41,227 bases of DNA from Streptomyces cacaoi (lineage in GTDB: Bacteria; Actinomycetota; Actinomycetes; Streptomycetales; Streptomycetaceae), in the NCBI RefSeq assembly GCF_006539165.1, contig NZ_BJMM01000051.1, positions 1-41,227 of the forward strand. Direction: 5' to 3'. Below, piece after piece: positions 1-8,422 of this stretch. Under the pieces are notes generated by a model. It made no database searches. It saw nothing but the letters and a program-made list of their open reading frames with translations, and was not told where the DNA came from. Position 1 is the stretch's first letter. Each line of letters starts with the position of its first letter. A program made the position numbers and the translations under genes.

Positions 1-35
1 GGAGCGGACACCCGGGCCGGACGCCGGTGTTCCGG

Positions 36-344
36 TCAGCGGGCGTCGGACGCCGCCGTGCCCCGGTGCAGGGCGGCGTCCCGGTCCCGGCCGTCGTCCT
101 CGGCGGCGGTGGCGCCGTGCGGCCCGTCGGGGGCGTCGTGGTGGACCCGGCTGTGCGGCGCGCCGGGCGCCGGATCGTCCGGGCCGTCGGGGGCGGCGTT
201 GGCCGACGGGACGAACCAGAGGGCCAGCAGCAGGCCGCCGGCGGCCGCGGCGGTGGCGAGGGGGCGGCGGTGTGCGGCGAGCGAGGAGCGGGACGAGAGC
301 GAAGACGGGGATGCGGCGGGGCCCGAGGGGGACGCGTGGCCCAT
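36..344 (-). CDS. Small putative secreted protein
   Basis: The reading frame encodes 102 residues. The N-terminus is Ser/Ala-rich with Arg residues (RRPLA), followed by a hydrophobic stretch of about 15 residues and an Ala-X-Ala-like end (SANAA), which together look like a Sec signal peptide. The mature part is Asp/Pro/His-rich, of low complexity, and has no domain I recognise. The frame stays open upstream to 548, but that part is translated from the 445-500 tandem repeat and is unlikely to be coding, so I chose the ATG at 344. The function is unknown. The gene is divergent from the L,D-transpeptidase gene. Confidence 0.5.
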   Translation of the reverse strand: MGHASPSGPAASPSSLSSRSSLAAHRRPLATAAAAGGLLLALWFVPSANAAPDGPDDPAPGAPHSRVHHDAPDGPHGATAAEDDGRDRDAALHRGTAASDAR

Positions 345-444
345 GGCGGAGGAGGCAGAGGAGAGGGGGGAGAGTCCGGGACCGGACACGTGCGGAGTCC
401 TTCTGGGTACGGGGGGACAACAACGGGGGTGGGAGCCGTGCGTG

Positions 445-500
445 GGGTACACGGGTACGCGGGTACACGGGTACGCGGGTACACAGGCACACGGGTACGC
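445..500. repeat. 16-bp tandem repeat, about 3.5 copies
   Basis: Two perfect copies of GGGTACACGGGTACGC occur at 445-460 and 461-476. A degenerate third copy is at 477-492 and a half copy at 493-500. Each unit is itself a doubled GGGTAC motif. The repeat lies upstream of the small secreted-protein gene (start at 344, minus strand). Confidence 0.9.
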
Positions 501-548
501 GGTGCACGGCGTCGCGGTACGGCGTCGGGACGTGAACTCGCCGTACAC

Positions 549-854
549 AGGCTGATGTTACTGACTCGTCGGGCGTTGGGGGAAGCCGTCGTTCCGCTCC
601 GGTGGGGCGGTGCGGGTCCGCTCTCGCCGGGCCTGTGCGGAGCGTCGTGGTCTGGTACGGGAGGTCCCCTCGTGCCGGAAGTGACCGAATACGTGTCCCA
701 GCCCACAGTTTTACAGAAAGTGGAACCGGTCATATGCATCCGTGCGTTCTCTTCCATGGCGCTGTCGTCCGCGTGTCCGTTTTCGGGGGCTCTGGGGCGT
801 ACGCCGCCAACCGGGGAGACATGGGGTTTTCGAAGGCAAATGGAGAAGCCAGTG
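549..854 (+). other. Intergenic region upstream of the L,D-transpeptidase gene
   Basis: This stretch of 306 bases holds no convincing gene. It is less GC-rich around 700-740 (TTTTACAG and CATATG patches), which suits a promoter for the downstream lipoprotein gene, but I cannot assign clear -35 and -10 boxes. Its open frames are extensions of neighbouring frames. Confidence 0.4.
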
Positions 855-2081
855 ATGACGGTGGGGAAGCGCCGCAGGGTCCTCGCGGCCACGGCCGTGG
901 TGCTCGGTGGTGTGTTGACGCTGGGAGCCTGCGGGGGTGACGACGGGGGCGCCGACAACGCGTCCGCGAAGTCCGACATATCGGGTAACAAGGACACGTC
1001 GGACGCACGAATAAAGATCGCCACCAAGGATGGCTCGACCCACGCGAGCATCAACTCCGGCGGCAACGTCACGGTCAGCAAAGGCAAGCTGACCAGCGTG
1101 ACCATGAAGGCCGCACAGAGCGGCACCGAGGTCGCCGGAAAGATCTCCGCCGACGGCAGGAGCTGGAAGCCCGACGAGCAGCTGGAGCGGGCCACCCAGT
1201 ACGAGATCACCGCCAAGGCGAAGGACAGCGAGGGCCGCAAGGCGTACGAGAACGCCAAGTTCTCCACCGTCTCGCCGGAGAAGAGCTTCATCGGCACCTA
1301 CACCGGTGAGGACGGTTCCACGGTCGGCGTGGGCATGCCGGTGTCGATCAAGTTCGACAAGCAGATCGCCAACAAGAAGGCCGTCCAGTCCGCGATCAAG
1401 GTCAGTTCGACCAGCGGCCAGGAAGTGGTCGGGCACTGGTTCGGCGACGACCGGCTGGACTTCCGCCCCGAGGAGTACTGGAAGCCCAACTCCAAGGTCA
1501 CGCTCGATCTCGACCTCGACGGCGTGAACGGCGGCAACGGCAACACCGGTGTCCAGGACAAGAAGGTCACCTTCAACATCGGCCGGTCCCAGATCAGCAC
1601 CGTCGATGTGAAGAGCTCGACGATGAAGGTCGTCCGCGACGGCAAGACGATCAAGAGCATTCCGATCTCCGCCGGCAGCCAGTCGAACCCGACCTACAAC
1701 GGCAAGATGGTGATCTCCGAGAAGCACAAGGAGACCCGGATGGACGGCCAGACCGTCGGGTTCGGCCGCAAGGGCGCCGAGGGCTACGACATCCCGGACG
1801 TGCCGCACGCCATGCGCCTGTCCACCTCCGGCACCTTCATCCACGGCAACTACTGGGGCGCGCCCTTCGGTTCGGGCAACACCAGCCACGGCTGCGTGGG
1901 CCTCAAGGACAGCCAGGGTGCCGGCAACCCGAGCACCGACGGCGCGTGGTTCTACGAGAACTCGCTGGTCGGCGACATCGTCGAGGTCAAGGGCTCGCCC
2001 GACAAGACGGTCCAGCCGGACAACGGGCTCAACGGCTGGAACATGAGCTGGGACGAGTGGAAGCAGGGCTCGGCCGTCTGA
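855..2081 (+). CDS. L,D-transpeptidase lipoprotein (YkuD domain)
   Basis: This is a 408-residue cell-wall enzyme that would form 3->3 peptidoglycan cross-links outside the membrane. The N-terminus has basic residues, a hydrophobic segment and a lipobox LGAC with the lipidated cysteine at residue 26. Two Ig-like segments follow (about residues 50-250), then a C-terminal YkuD catalytic domain with FIHGNYWG and SHGCVGL, nucleophile Cys347. This matches the Ig-Ig-YkuD architecture of actinobacterial Ldt proteins such as LdtMt2. The ATG at 855 is preceded by GGAGAAG six bases upstream. An in-frame ATG at 840 is possible but has a poorer site. The family assignment is firm; the exact cross-link made is inferred. 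Confidence 0.93.
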   Translation: MTVGKRRRVLAATAVVLGGVLTLGACGGDDGGADNASAKSDISGNKDTSDARIKIATKDGSTHASINSGGNVTVSKGKLTSVTMKAAQSGTEVAGKISADGRSWKPDEQLERATQYEITAKAKDSEGRKAYENAKFSTVSPEKSFIGTYTGEDGSTVGVGMPVSIKFDKQIANKKAVQSAIKVSSTSGQEVVGHWFGDDRLDFRPEEYWKPNSKVTLDLDLDGVNGGNGNTGVQDKKVTFNIGRSQISTVDVKSSTMKVVRDGKTIKSIPISAGSQSNPTYNGKMVISEKHKETRMDGQTVGFGRKGAEGYDIPDVPHAMRLSTSGTFIHGNYWGAPFGSGNTSHGCVGLKDSQGAGNPSTDGAWFYENSLVGDIVEVKGSPDKTVQPDNGLNGWNMSWDEWKQGSAV

Positions 2082-2093
2082 CGCCTGCCCGTC

Positions 2094-2128
2094 GCCCCAT
2101 CCTCCGCCGTGTGCGCGGAGGGTGGGGC
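2094..2128 (+). terminator. Hairpin terminator after the L,D-transpeptidase gene
   Basis: Arms 2094-2107 and 2115-2128 form a 14-bp stem with a single G-T wobble and a 7-base loop. It starts 13 bases after the stop codon. No long T tract follows, which is usual for GC-rich actinomycete terminators. It separates convergent genes and could work from both sides. Confidence 0.8.
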
Positions 2129-2211
2129 TTCGTGCTGTCCGGGGCCCGGACCGGACGCCGCCGGACGCCGCCCCGCCCCGGCCGGGCGGCGCCGCGCATC
2201 CCGCCGTCGGG

Positions 2212-2715
2212 TCAGGCCAGGCCCAGGGGAGCCGGGTCCGTCGCGAGGCCGCGCAGGGTCGCGCCGGGATCGGGCACCAGGCGGCGCCGGGCGAGGTCCA
2301 TGACGCCGCCCAGGCTGGTGATGTCGGCGGCAAGTGCGCCGTCCGCCGTGCGGATGGCCTGGTACAGCCGGAAGAGCTTGCCGCTGCCCGGAACGTCCCA
2401 CTCGAAGCAGCAGCTGACCGTCACCTCGTCCCCGGCGCGCAGCTCCCGGCGGTAGCTCACGGTCTGCTCCAGCACCACCGGGCCCACGCCGCCCGCGACC
2501 ATCTCCGCCTGCTCGATCCCGGCGGCCGACAGCAGCGACCAGCGCGCGTGCTCGGCGTACTGGAGGTACACGCTCTGGTTGAGGTGCCCCTGGGTGTCCG
2601 TCTCGTAGCCGCGGACGGTCACCGGCACGCGGAACGACTCGTCGTGGCTGCTGTCCGGGCCGAGCGGCCCCTTCCCGTCCCGCACTGCGGACACCTGCTG
2701 TTCCCCTTCTCCCAC
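2212..2715 (-). CDS. Acyl-CoA thioesterase, 4HBT hotdog family
   Basis: This 167-residue protein would hydrolyse acyl-CoA or related thioesters in the cytoplasm. The segment YETDTQGHLNQSVYLQYAEH (about residues 37-56) is the 4-hydroxybenzoyl-CoA thioesterase-type active-site helix, with Asp40 as the likely catalytic residue. The rest has the usual hotdog pattern (VVLEQTVSYRRELRAGDEV). The length is typical. The start is a GTG at 2715, preceded by AGGAG eight bases upstream. It stands alone and is convergent with the L,D-transpeptidase gene. The substrate cannot be read from the sequence. Confidence 0.85.
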   Translation of the reverse strand: MGEGEQQVSAVRDGKGPLGPDSSHDESFRVPVTVRGYETDTQGHLNQSVYLQYAEHARWSLLSAAGIEQAEMVAGGVGPVVLEQTVSYRRELRAGDEVTVSCCFEWDVPGSGKLFRLYQAIRTADGALAADITSLGGVMDLARRRLVPDPGATLRGLATDPAPLGLA

Positions 2716-3156
2716 GCCTTGTTCTCCTGCTCGTGTCCCTGATCGTTCCCCTGGTCACCGGCGCCGGCCGCTGAGCCCGGCCCCTGGCAACCGGCGCCCA
2801 CCGAACCCGACTTCCAGCACCCGGCGTTCGGCGTCCGACTTCCCGTGCCCGGCGTCCGGCGTCCGGCTCCCGGCGGCCGTCTCCCCGCGTCGCCCGGCTC
2901 ACCGCTCCGGCCGGTGCACTCGTCCGTCATCCAACCAGGTCCCCCGCGGGGCCCCGCACCGGCCGGGTCTTCCCCCGGATCGACCGACCGCCCGCCGACG
3001 GCCCCGGAGACCGGCGGGACGGCCACGAAAGGCGGCGCGCTGCACGGGTGCCGACGAGGCGTGGGGCCCCGGCCTGGCGCCCCCGGACCCCAACGGGCGC
3101 CGGACACCGGCCGGTTGTGAGCCGGTCCGTTGCATCGCGACCCGTTGCGTCCCGGT
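2716..3156. other. Intergenic region with short GGCGTCC repeats
   Basis: The stretch between the divergent thioesterase and membrane-protein genes is low in complexity. Around 2810-2880 it repeats CCGGCGTCC-like units in imperfect tandem. The long open frames across it on both strands give Pro/Arg/Gly-rich translations with no family features. I see no gene here. Confidence 0.5.
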
Positions 3157-3183
3157 ACGGCACACACCGAAAGGGTGTGCCGT
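3157..3183 (+). promoter_or_regulatory. 5' leader hairpin with GAAA tetraloop
   Basis: Arms 3157-3168 and 3173-3183 pair over 11 bp with one bulged A and close on a GAAA (GNRA) loop. The sequence GGAG (3184-3187), a possible ribosome binding site, follows at once, and the ATG of the membrane protein is at 3202. The hairpin could modulate translation or act as a terminator/attenuator for upstream transcription. Confidence 0.45.
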
Positions 3184-3201
3184 GGAGTGCCGCGTGACGG
3201 C

Positions 3202-4953
3202 ATGATGCCCGGCATGCCGCCTTTCACCTGGCTCGCCCTGCCGGGGCGTGCCCGTCCGGACGCCCCGCGCCCCCAGCACCCGGAGCCGTCGCCCGGCAGC
3301 CCACCGGAGCCGCCTCCCGGCAGCCCACAGCCTCTGTCGACCGGCACCGGGCCGGCGTCCGGGAAACCGCGCCGGACGACGGCCCCGTGGCGACGGCCGG
3401 CCCGGCCCCGCCCGGCGCCGGACGGCGGCACAGCCGACCCGGACGGGACGGCCCGCCGCCGGGCCCACCGCGGACTCGTGGCCGTCTGCGTCGCGTTCGG
3501 GGCGCTCTCCCTGCTGCTGGTCGGACCCCGGCTGCCCCTCGGCTGGGACGAGCTCGTCTACGCCAGCCGGTACGCCGAGTTCGCGCCCACCACACCGTTC
3601 AGCGCGCCGCGCACCCGGGGCGTGCCCGTGCTGCTCGCGCCCGTCGCCTGGTTCAGCGGCTCCGTCGTCCTGCTGCGCTGCTGGCTGACGCTCCTCGCCG
3701 CCGCCGCGCTCTACCTCGCCTACCGGCCCTGGCTGCGGGCCGCGTCCCGGCCCGGCACGGCCGCATGGGCGGCGGCCGGCTACGGGAGCATCTGGTTCGC
3801 GCTGTTCTACGCGGGCGCCGCCATGCCCAACCACTACGTGGCCACCGGCTGCACCGCCGCCGTCGGCTGCTGGCTGCGTCTGGTGCGCGGGCCGGAGCGG
3901 CGCACGGCGCGCCGGCTCGGCCTCGCGACGGCCGCCGCGCTGGCCGTCGCCACCCTGATGCGGCCCAACGACACGGTGTGGCCCGCCCTGGTGCTGATCG
4001 GCGCCGCGCTGTGTGCCCGCTCCCGGCCCACCGGCGCCCGGCTGCGGGCCGGCGCTGCCGTGGCCGCCGGTGTGGCGGCGGGGGCGGTGCCCTGGGTCGT
4101 GGAGGCGTGGGTGCGGTTCGGCGGGGTGGGCGCGCGGCTGCGGGCCGCCGGCGAGGTGCAGGGCGGGATGCGGCCCGTCTTCTCCCTCCCCGAGCATCTC
4201 GCCGCGCTCGACGGGCCGTTGCTCTGCCGGCCCTGCACGGCCTCGGGCCTCGGCGGGGCCGTCGTCTGGTGGCTGCTGCTCGCGTCCCTCGTCCTGCTCG
4301 GCGTGCGGGCCGCCCACCGCGCGGGACGCAGGGCCGCGGCCGTGGTGCCGGTGGCGGCCGGGCTGGCGGTCGCGGCGCCGTACCTCTTCCTGGTGGACTA
4401 CGCGGCGCCCCGCTTCCTGCTCCCCACCTACGCGCTGCTCGCGCCCGTCGCCGTCGAGGGGGCCCGCACCCTGCTGACGCCCCGGGAAGGCCGGCACCCG
4501 GCCGTCACCGCCCGCGTCACCGTGGCCGCCCGCGTCCTCGCCTGTCTGCTGGCCGCCACGCACCTGGGGGTGCAGCTGCACCAGGTGACGGTGCACCGCG
4601 GGATCCAGAGCGGTGCCCGCGGCGACTGGCGGCTGGTGGAACGCGCCCTGCGTGCGCACGGGGTGACCCCGCCGTGCGCGCTGGCCGGGAACCGCACCCT
4701 GATTCCGGTGGCGCACACGGCGGGCTGCCGCGCCCTCGGGCCCGCCCGCGCGCCGGACACCGGGGAGGGCCCGCCGGACACCGGGCAGGGCCCGCCGGTC
4801 CGGCCGAGCGCGCTGGTACTGCGCAACCGCCCGCTGCCCGACTGGGCCGCCCGCCGGGGCTGGCGCATCCACCCGGTACCCGGCACCTACGCCTCCGGCT
4901 GGCGCATCGCGGTACCGCCCGACACCGCCCGGCCGGGACCGCAGCGGCGGTGA
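3202..4953 (+). CDS. GT-C-like polytopic membrane protein
   Basis: This frame encodes 583 residues. A Pro-rich cytoplasmic N-terminus of about 90 residues is followed by roughly ten hydrophobic segments, then a soluble C-terminal part. Just after the first membrane segment lies GWDELVYASRYAEF. An acidic pair in this first extracytoplasmic loop is the hallmark of GT-C glycosyltransferases that use polyprenyl-phosphate sugars (GT39/GT83-like). The C-terminal region has an internal repeat (PDTGEGPPDTGQGPP). The start is uncertain: ATGs occur at 3202, 3205 and 3214, and the frame is open from a TTG at 3130. I chose 3202, downstream of the leader hairpin. The glycosyltransferase role is inferred from topology and one motif. 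Confidence 0.6.
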   Translation: MMPGMPPFTWLALPGRARPDAPRPQHPEPSPGSPPEPPPGSPQPLSTGTGPASGKPRRTTAPWRRPARPRPAPDGGTADPDGTARRRAHRGLVAVCVAFGALSLLLVGPRLPLGWDELVYASRYAEFAPTTPFSAPRTRGVPVLLAPVAWFSGSVVLLRCWLTLLAAAALYLAYRPWLRAASRPGTAAWAAAGYGSIWFALFYAGAAMPNHYVATGCTAAVGCWLRLVRGPERRTARRLGLATAAALAVATLMRPNDTVWPALVLIGAALCARSRPTGARLRAGAAVAAGVAAGAVPWVVEAWVRFGGVGARLRAAGEVQGGMRPVFSLPEHLAALDGPLLCRPCTASGLGGAVVWWLLLASLVLLGVRAAHRAGRRAAAVVPVAAGLAVAAPYLFLVDYAAPRFLLPTYALLAPVAVEGARTLLTPREGRHPAVTARVTVAARVLACLLAATHLGVQLHQVTVHRGIQSGARGDWRLVERALRAHGVTPPCALAGNRTLIPVAHTAGCRALGPARAPDTGEGPPDTGQGPPVRPSALVLRNRPLPDWAARRGWRIHPVPGTYASGWRIAVPPDTARPGPQRR

Positions 4954-5101
4954 GGCCCCGGCGGTGCGGCTTCGGCGGTGCGGCCCGGGCTGTGCGGTGC
5001 CGGGCGGTGTGGGGTGTCGGCGGTGCGGTCGGGCGGTCGGGCGTCCGGGGGGTGCCCGGGGGGTGTCCGGGGGGGGCGACGCCGAACCCGCCGCGCCGGG
5101 C

Positions 5102-5172
5102 CGCACGGAGGCGGGCGTCCGGGCACGCCTGCCCAACGCACGGAGGCGGGCGACCGGAACGCGCCTGCCCGA
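5102..5172. repeat. Direct repeat, 35-bp period, between convergent genes
   Basis: The 16-mer CGCACGGAGGCGGGCG occurs at 5102-5117 and 5137-5152. Each copy is followed by a similar CCGG...CGCCTGCCC segment, so about 35 bp is nearly duplicated. Each unit can fold on itself (GGCGGGCG with CGCCTGCCC), so the pair may serve as a bidirectional terminator. The preceding part (about 4955-5060) is a GGCGGTGCGG-rich low-complexity run. Confidence 0.6.
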
Positions 5173-5194
5173 CCCACGGCGCGGGCCCGGACGT

Positions 5195-6664
5195 TCAGGA
5201 CGTCCGAAGATGCCCGGCGGCGGACTCCGCCTCCCGGACGACCCGTTCGACGTCCACGCCCGTCAGCGTGCCGTCCGCCTTCCGCCGGTGCCCGTCGATG
5301 TAGACGTCGCTGACGTTCGGCGGCTGCCCGTTGAGGACGATCTGGCTCGTCCAGTCGATCCGCGGCGCGAAGTTGAGCGTTCCGGGATCGAGAACGATCG
5401 CGTCCGCCCGCTTGCCCGGCGTCAGCGAGCCGACCCTGTCGTCCATGCCGATCGCCTCCGCACCGCCCAGCGTCGCCATCCGCAGCACCGCCGGAATGCC
5501 CGGATAGACCTCGGCGTCCTCGTGCCGCGCCCGCTGAAGGCCCACGGCCGCCTTCATCAGCGCGAACATGTCCGAGGTGTCGTTCGTGCCGCCGTCGTGG
5601 CCGAGGCCCGCCTTGACGCCGCGCCGGTGCAGGGCGGGCAGCGGCATGATGCCGGAGGCGAGCCGCATGTTGCTGAGCGGGCAGTGCGCCACCCGGACGT
5701 CGTGCTCGGCGACCAGGGCCTGCTCCTCCTCGGTGAGATGGATGGCGTGGTTCATCAGCAGGTCCGGGCCGAAAGCCCCGACCTCGGGCAGCGCACGGAT
5801 CTGTTCGGCCGCGCGGTCGCTACGGTGCTCCAGGACATGGGAGTTGACCATCACACCCAGCTCCCGGGCCACCTCGTGCGAGGCACGCAGCGCTTCGATG
5901 CCCTCCACCCCGGCGTGCACGGCGACCTGGAGCGAGGCGAGCGGCAGCGGATCCAGCAGCTCCCTGTGGACCTGCCGTACGAGGCCCTCCTCACCCTCGG
6001 CGGTGGCCATGGCGTAGACGAAGCGCAGCCCCGTGTCGTCCAGGGCACGGACGTACTGCTCGCTGCTGTCCAGCGGGATGGCGTGCACCCAGTCGACGAC
6101 GGTGGTCACCCCGGTGTCCAGGGCGTCCAGCGCCGAGAGGTGGACGAACCGGTACATGTCGCGGGTCCCGATCTTCGGCAGCGTCGCGCGGTTGCACTCC
6201 GCGAGCCAGCCGTTGAGGTCCTGGCCGGAGCAGCCGCCCCGGATGCTGGACTGCCACAGGTGGTTGTGGAGGTCGACGAACCCGGGCAGCACGATCCGGC
6301 CGGACACCTCGTGCACGACGGCACCGGCCGGGGCGCGCAGCCGCCGCCCGACCGCGGCGATTCTGCCGTCCCGCAGCAGGACGTCCCCGCTGTCGAGCGC
6401 GCCGAGTTCGCCGTCGCCCAGCGTCGGATCCATGGTCAGCACGAGCGAGGCGTTCTTGAGCAGCGTCGTGCGCCGCCGCCCGGCGTCCGGGGCGGCGGTC
6501 CCGCCCCGTGCGAAGGCGTCACCGGCAGCGGCGGCGAGCGGGATGCCGCCCGCCCCGGCGAGCACGCTGCGCCGGCTGAGGCGGGCGCGGCGGGGCGGTG
6601 CCGTGACCGGGATGTCGGGGCTGGTGGGGGTCCCCTCGCTACGGGGGTTCTCGGCTGAGGTCAT
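5195..6664 (-). CDS. Tat-exported amidohydrolase (TRZ/ATZ-like cytosine deaminase family)
   Basis: The protein has 489 residues. The N-terminus carries a twin-arginine signal (LSRRSVLAG, about residues 29-37) and a weakly hydrophobic Ala-rich segment, so export by Tat is likely. The catalytic part is a metal-dependent amidohydrolase barrel: HNH (His133, His135) in GFVDLHNHLWQSS, then NSHVLEH, HCPLSNM and GHDGGTNDTSDM with the metal Asp. Closest in type are chlorohydrolases and S-adenosylhomocysteine or guanine deaminases, which act on N-heterocycles. The substrate is unknown. The start ATG lacks a good ribosome binding site, but promoter-like boxes end six bases upstream, which suggests a leaderless transcript. 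Confidence 0.85.
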   Translation of the reverse strand: MTSAENPRSEGTPTSPDIPVTAPPRRARLSRRSVLAGAGGIPLAAAAGDAFARGGTAAPDAGRRRTTLLKNASLVLTMDPTLGDGELGALDSGDVLLRDGRIAAVGRRLRAPAGAVVHEVSGRIVLPGFVDLHNHLWQSSIRGGCSGQDLNGWLAECNRATLPKIGTRDMYRFVHLSALDALDTGVTTVVDWVHAIPLDSSEQYVRALDDTGLRFVYAMATAEGEEGLVRQVHRELLDPLPLASLQVAVHAGVEGIEALRASHEVARELGVMVNSHVLEHRSDRAAEQIRALPEVGAFGPDLLMNHAIHLTEEEQALVAEHDVRVAHCPLSNMRLASGIMPLPALHRRGVKAGLGHDGGTNDTSDMFALMKAAVGLQRARHEDAEVYPGIPAVLRMATLGGAEAIGMDDRVGSLTPGKRADAIVLDPGTLNFAPRIDWTSQIVLNGQPPNVSDVYIDGHRRKADGTLTGVDVERVVREAESAAGHLRTS

Positions 6665-6698
6665 TGCGGTGTTCTATCGCCACCTGTCTGTACACCAA
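6665..6698 (-). promoter_or_regulatory. Putative leaderless promoter for the amidohydrolase gene
   Basis: Read on the minus strand, TTGGTG (6698-6693), a 16-base spacer and TAGAAC (6676-6671) are followed by six bases and then the ATG at 6664. The expected transcription start would fall at the start codon. The -10 fits the actinomycete TAGRRT pattern in five of six positions; the -35 is weaker. Confidence 0.4.
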
Positions 6699-7003
6699 CA
6701 AGGCGCGAACCGGCCCTCACAACTCCATAATCCGAAACCAACTTTCCACACCAACCCACCCCACCCCCGCTCCCTCCCCTTCCGCACCCAACCCGTTGCA
6801 CCCGGCGAATACCCTCACCAACCCCCACCCCGACCTGCCTCCCGCACCCCACCCACCGTGCACAAGGGCGAACTCCCGCACATGGGAGGGGCGTTGAGCC
6901 CACTCAACCTCTGCTGGCCGAAATCAACCTTCCACAGACCGGAAAGCAAGAGAAAAAGGGCAACGGCTCCATGCCGGCCACCGCCTCCCGGGGGCGGGAC
7001 GGC
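6699..7003. other. Intergenic region, C-rich on the plus strand
   Basis: No gene is supported here. The plus strand is a C/A-rich run (many CCACCC and CAACCC units, about 6750-6850), giving meaningless Pro/Thr-rich translations. AT-richer patches occur at 6720-6745 and 6925-6960. I see no clear terminator for the XRE gene that ends at 7004. Confidence 0.4.
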
Positions 7004-8239
7004 TCACCCCGCCGCCGGGTGGGGCGCCCGGTCGAGCCGGTTCGCCAATTCCGTGACGGGGGACGAGCGTCGGCGCTCCCGGCTCCGCAGCTCGGACACG
7101 AGGCGGCGGCTCGTGGCGTGGTACCGCATCCACTCCGGAGCGTCCCCTTCCGCCATCAGCAGTGCACGAGCAGCACGGTCGTCCTGCTTCAGATCCGTAT
7201 GGGCGAGGGCGCGGTCGACGTGGAAGCGCGCCCGCCACGTGGGAGGAAGCTCGGCCAGCCCGGGCACGGAGCGGGCGGAAGCGACGGCTTCGCCGCTCTT
7301 GTCCATCTCCACAAGGAAGTTGACCTTCGCGACCCCGACGTTCGCCGGGCCGAACGGTGTCGCATAGTCGAGACGGTCGGCGCCGACGGCGGCGGCCGCA
7401 GCCGTGGCCATCCGCAGCAGCTCTTCGACGCGGTCGTGCTGCTGTTCTCCCTGGCGTACGGCGGCAGTTGCCGCGCGCAGCAGCAGAACACCCCACAGGG
7501 ACAGGTCGGTCGGGCCGGAGCGGAAACCGGGTTCGGCGCGGTCCGCGTACCGGAGGGCGAGGTGCAGGGCGTCTTCGAGACGGCCCTGCTTGGTGAAGAT
7601 CCAGGCCAGGGTGGCGGCACCGACGGTCTCCAAGCGATGATCGTCCGACTTCCGGGCCGCCTCCGTGGCGCGCTCCATCGCCGTGAACGCCGCGTCCTCC
7701 TTGCCGAGGGCCGTGAGGGTGGTGGCCGCGACCTGGTACGCCTCGGCCAGGACAGCGTGTGCGGCCCTCTGCTCCTCTCCCCGGAGCGCCCGCGCCGCCG
7801 CGCGGGCGTCCTCGATGAGCTGAGGCAACAGGCTGCCGATGGCCCCCATACGCCCCTCGCGCCGGATCCTCTCCGTGGAGCGCAGGGCGTTTTGCAGCGC
7901 CCGCAGCGACGGAGGGGCCTCCGGGTCGGGCTCCTCCCGCAGGAGGTCACCCACCGGTGCGACGGCCCGGCGCAGGGCCAGGACCGAGGGGGAATCCGCG
8001 TCGCCGCGCCGGGCCTCGAAGGTCGCGGGCCGGCCGACGAGCAGCGACGTCTCCACGTCCAGGGCGTGCGCCAGCCTGTTGAGTGTGGCGAGCCGGGCCG
8101 TCAGACGCCGGCCCTGTTCCAGCTTCCGCACGGTGTCCACGCAGAGCCCGGCCCGTTCCGCCAACTGCTCCTGGGTCAGCCCGCGTCGCTCCCGCAGTCG
8201 CCCGATGCGGTCGCCGATCGTCTCGTGCTCGTGGTACAT
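7004..8239 (-). CDS. XRE-family transcriptional regulator with helical-repeat C-terminus
   Basis: This 411-residue protein has an N-terminal Cro/C1-type helix-turn-helix (residues about 6-62, RIGRLRERRGLTQEQLAERAG...VDTVRKLEQGRR). It is followed by about 340 residues of Ala/Leu/Arg-rich helices resembling TPR repeats, a layout common among Streptomyces signal-dependent regulators. The frame is open to 8314, but the first 25 residues are Arg-rich and unlike the family. The ATG at 8239 puts the DNA-binding domain at the N-terminus, so I use it. The ligand and targets are unknown. It sits alone upstream of the amidohydrolase gene, on the same strand. Confidence 0.82.
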   Translation of the reverse strand: MYHEHETIGDRIGRLRERRGLTQEQLAERAGLCVDTVRKLEQGRRLTARLATLNRLAHALDVETSLLVGRPATFEARRGDADSPSVLALRRAVAPVGDLLREEPDPEAPPSLRALQNALRSTERIRREGRMGAIGSLLPQLIEDARAAARALRGEEQRAAHAVLAEAYQVAATTLTALGKEDAAFTAMERATEAARKSDDHRLETVGAATLAWIFTKQGRLEDALHLALRYADRAEPGFRSGPTDLSLWGVLLLRAATAAVRQGEQQHDRVEELLRMATAAAAAVGADRLDYATPFGPANVGVAKVNFLVEMDKSGEAVASARSVPGLAELPPTWRARFHVDRALAHTDLKQDDRAARALLMAEGDAPEWMRYHATSRRLVSELRSRERRRSSPVTELANRLDRAPHPAAG

Positions 8240-8422
8240 CCGCGCACCCCCGCCAGGTAGACGTGCCTTCCACGCTACGCCCACCGGCGCCCCGCGTCGG
8301 CGGGCCCGGCTCACCCCGGCATGCGGCAGCTGACGCAGCAGCTCCTCCCGGCCCGGGGCGTCGGGTGGGAGGAGCCGCTGCGCTGTGACGAGCTGTGCGG
8401 AGTCGTCGGGGAGGGGGCGGCC

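Noticed and set aside
2899..5136. 745-residue open frame on the minus strand
   Set aside because: It is antisense to the GT-C-like membrane protein, with a low-complexity Arg/Gly/Pro translation and no family signature.
4964..6658. 564-residue plus-strand open frame
   Set aside because: It is antisense to the amidohydrolase, whose metal motifs and Tat signal are clear.
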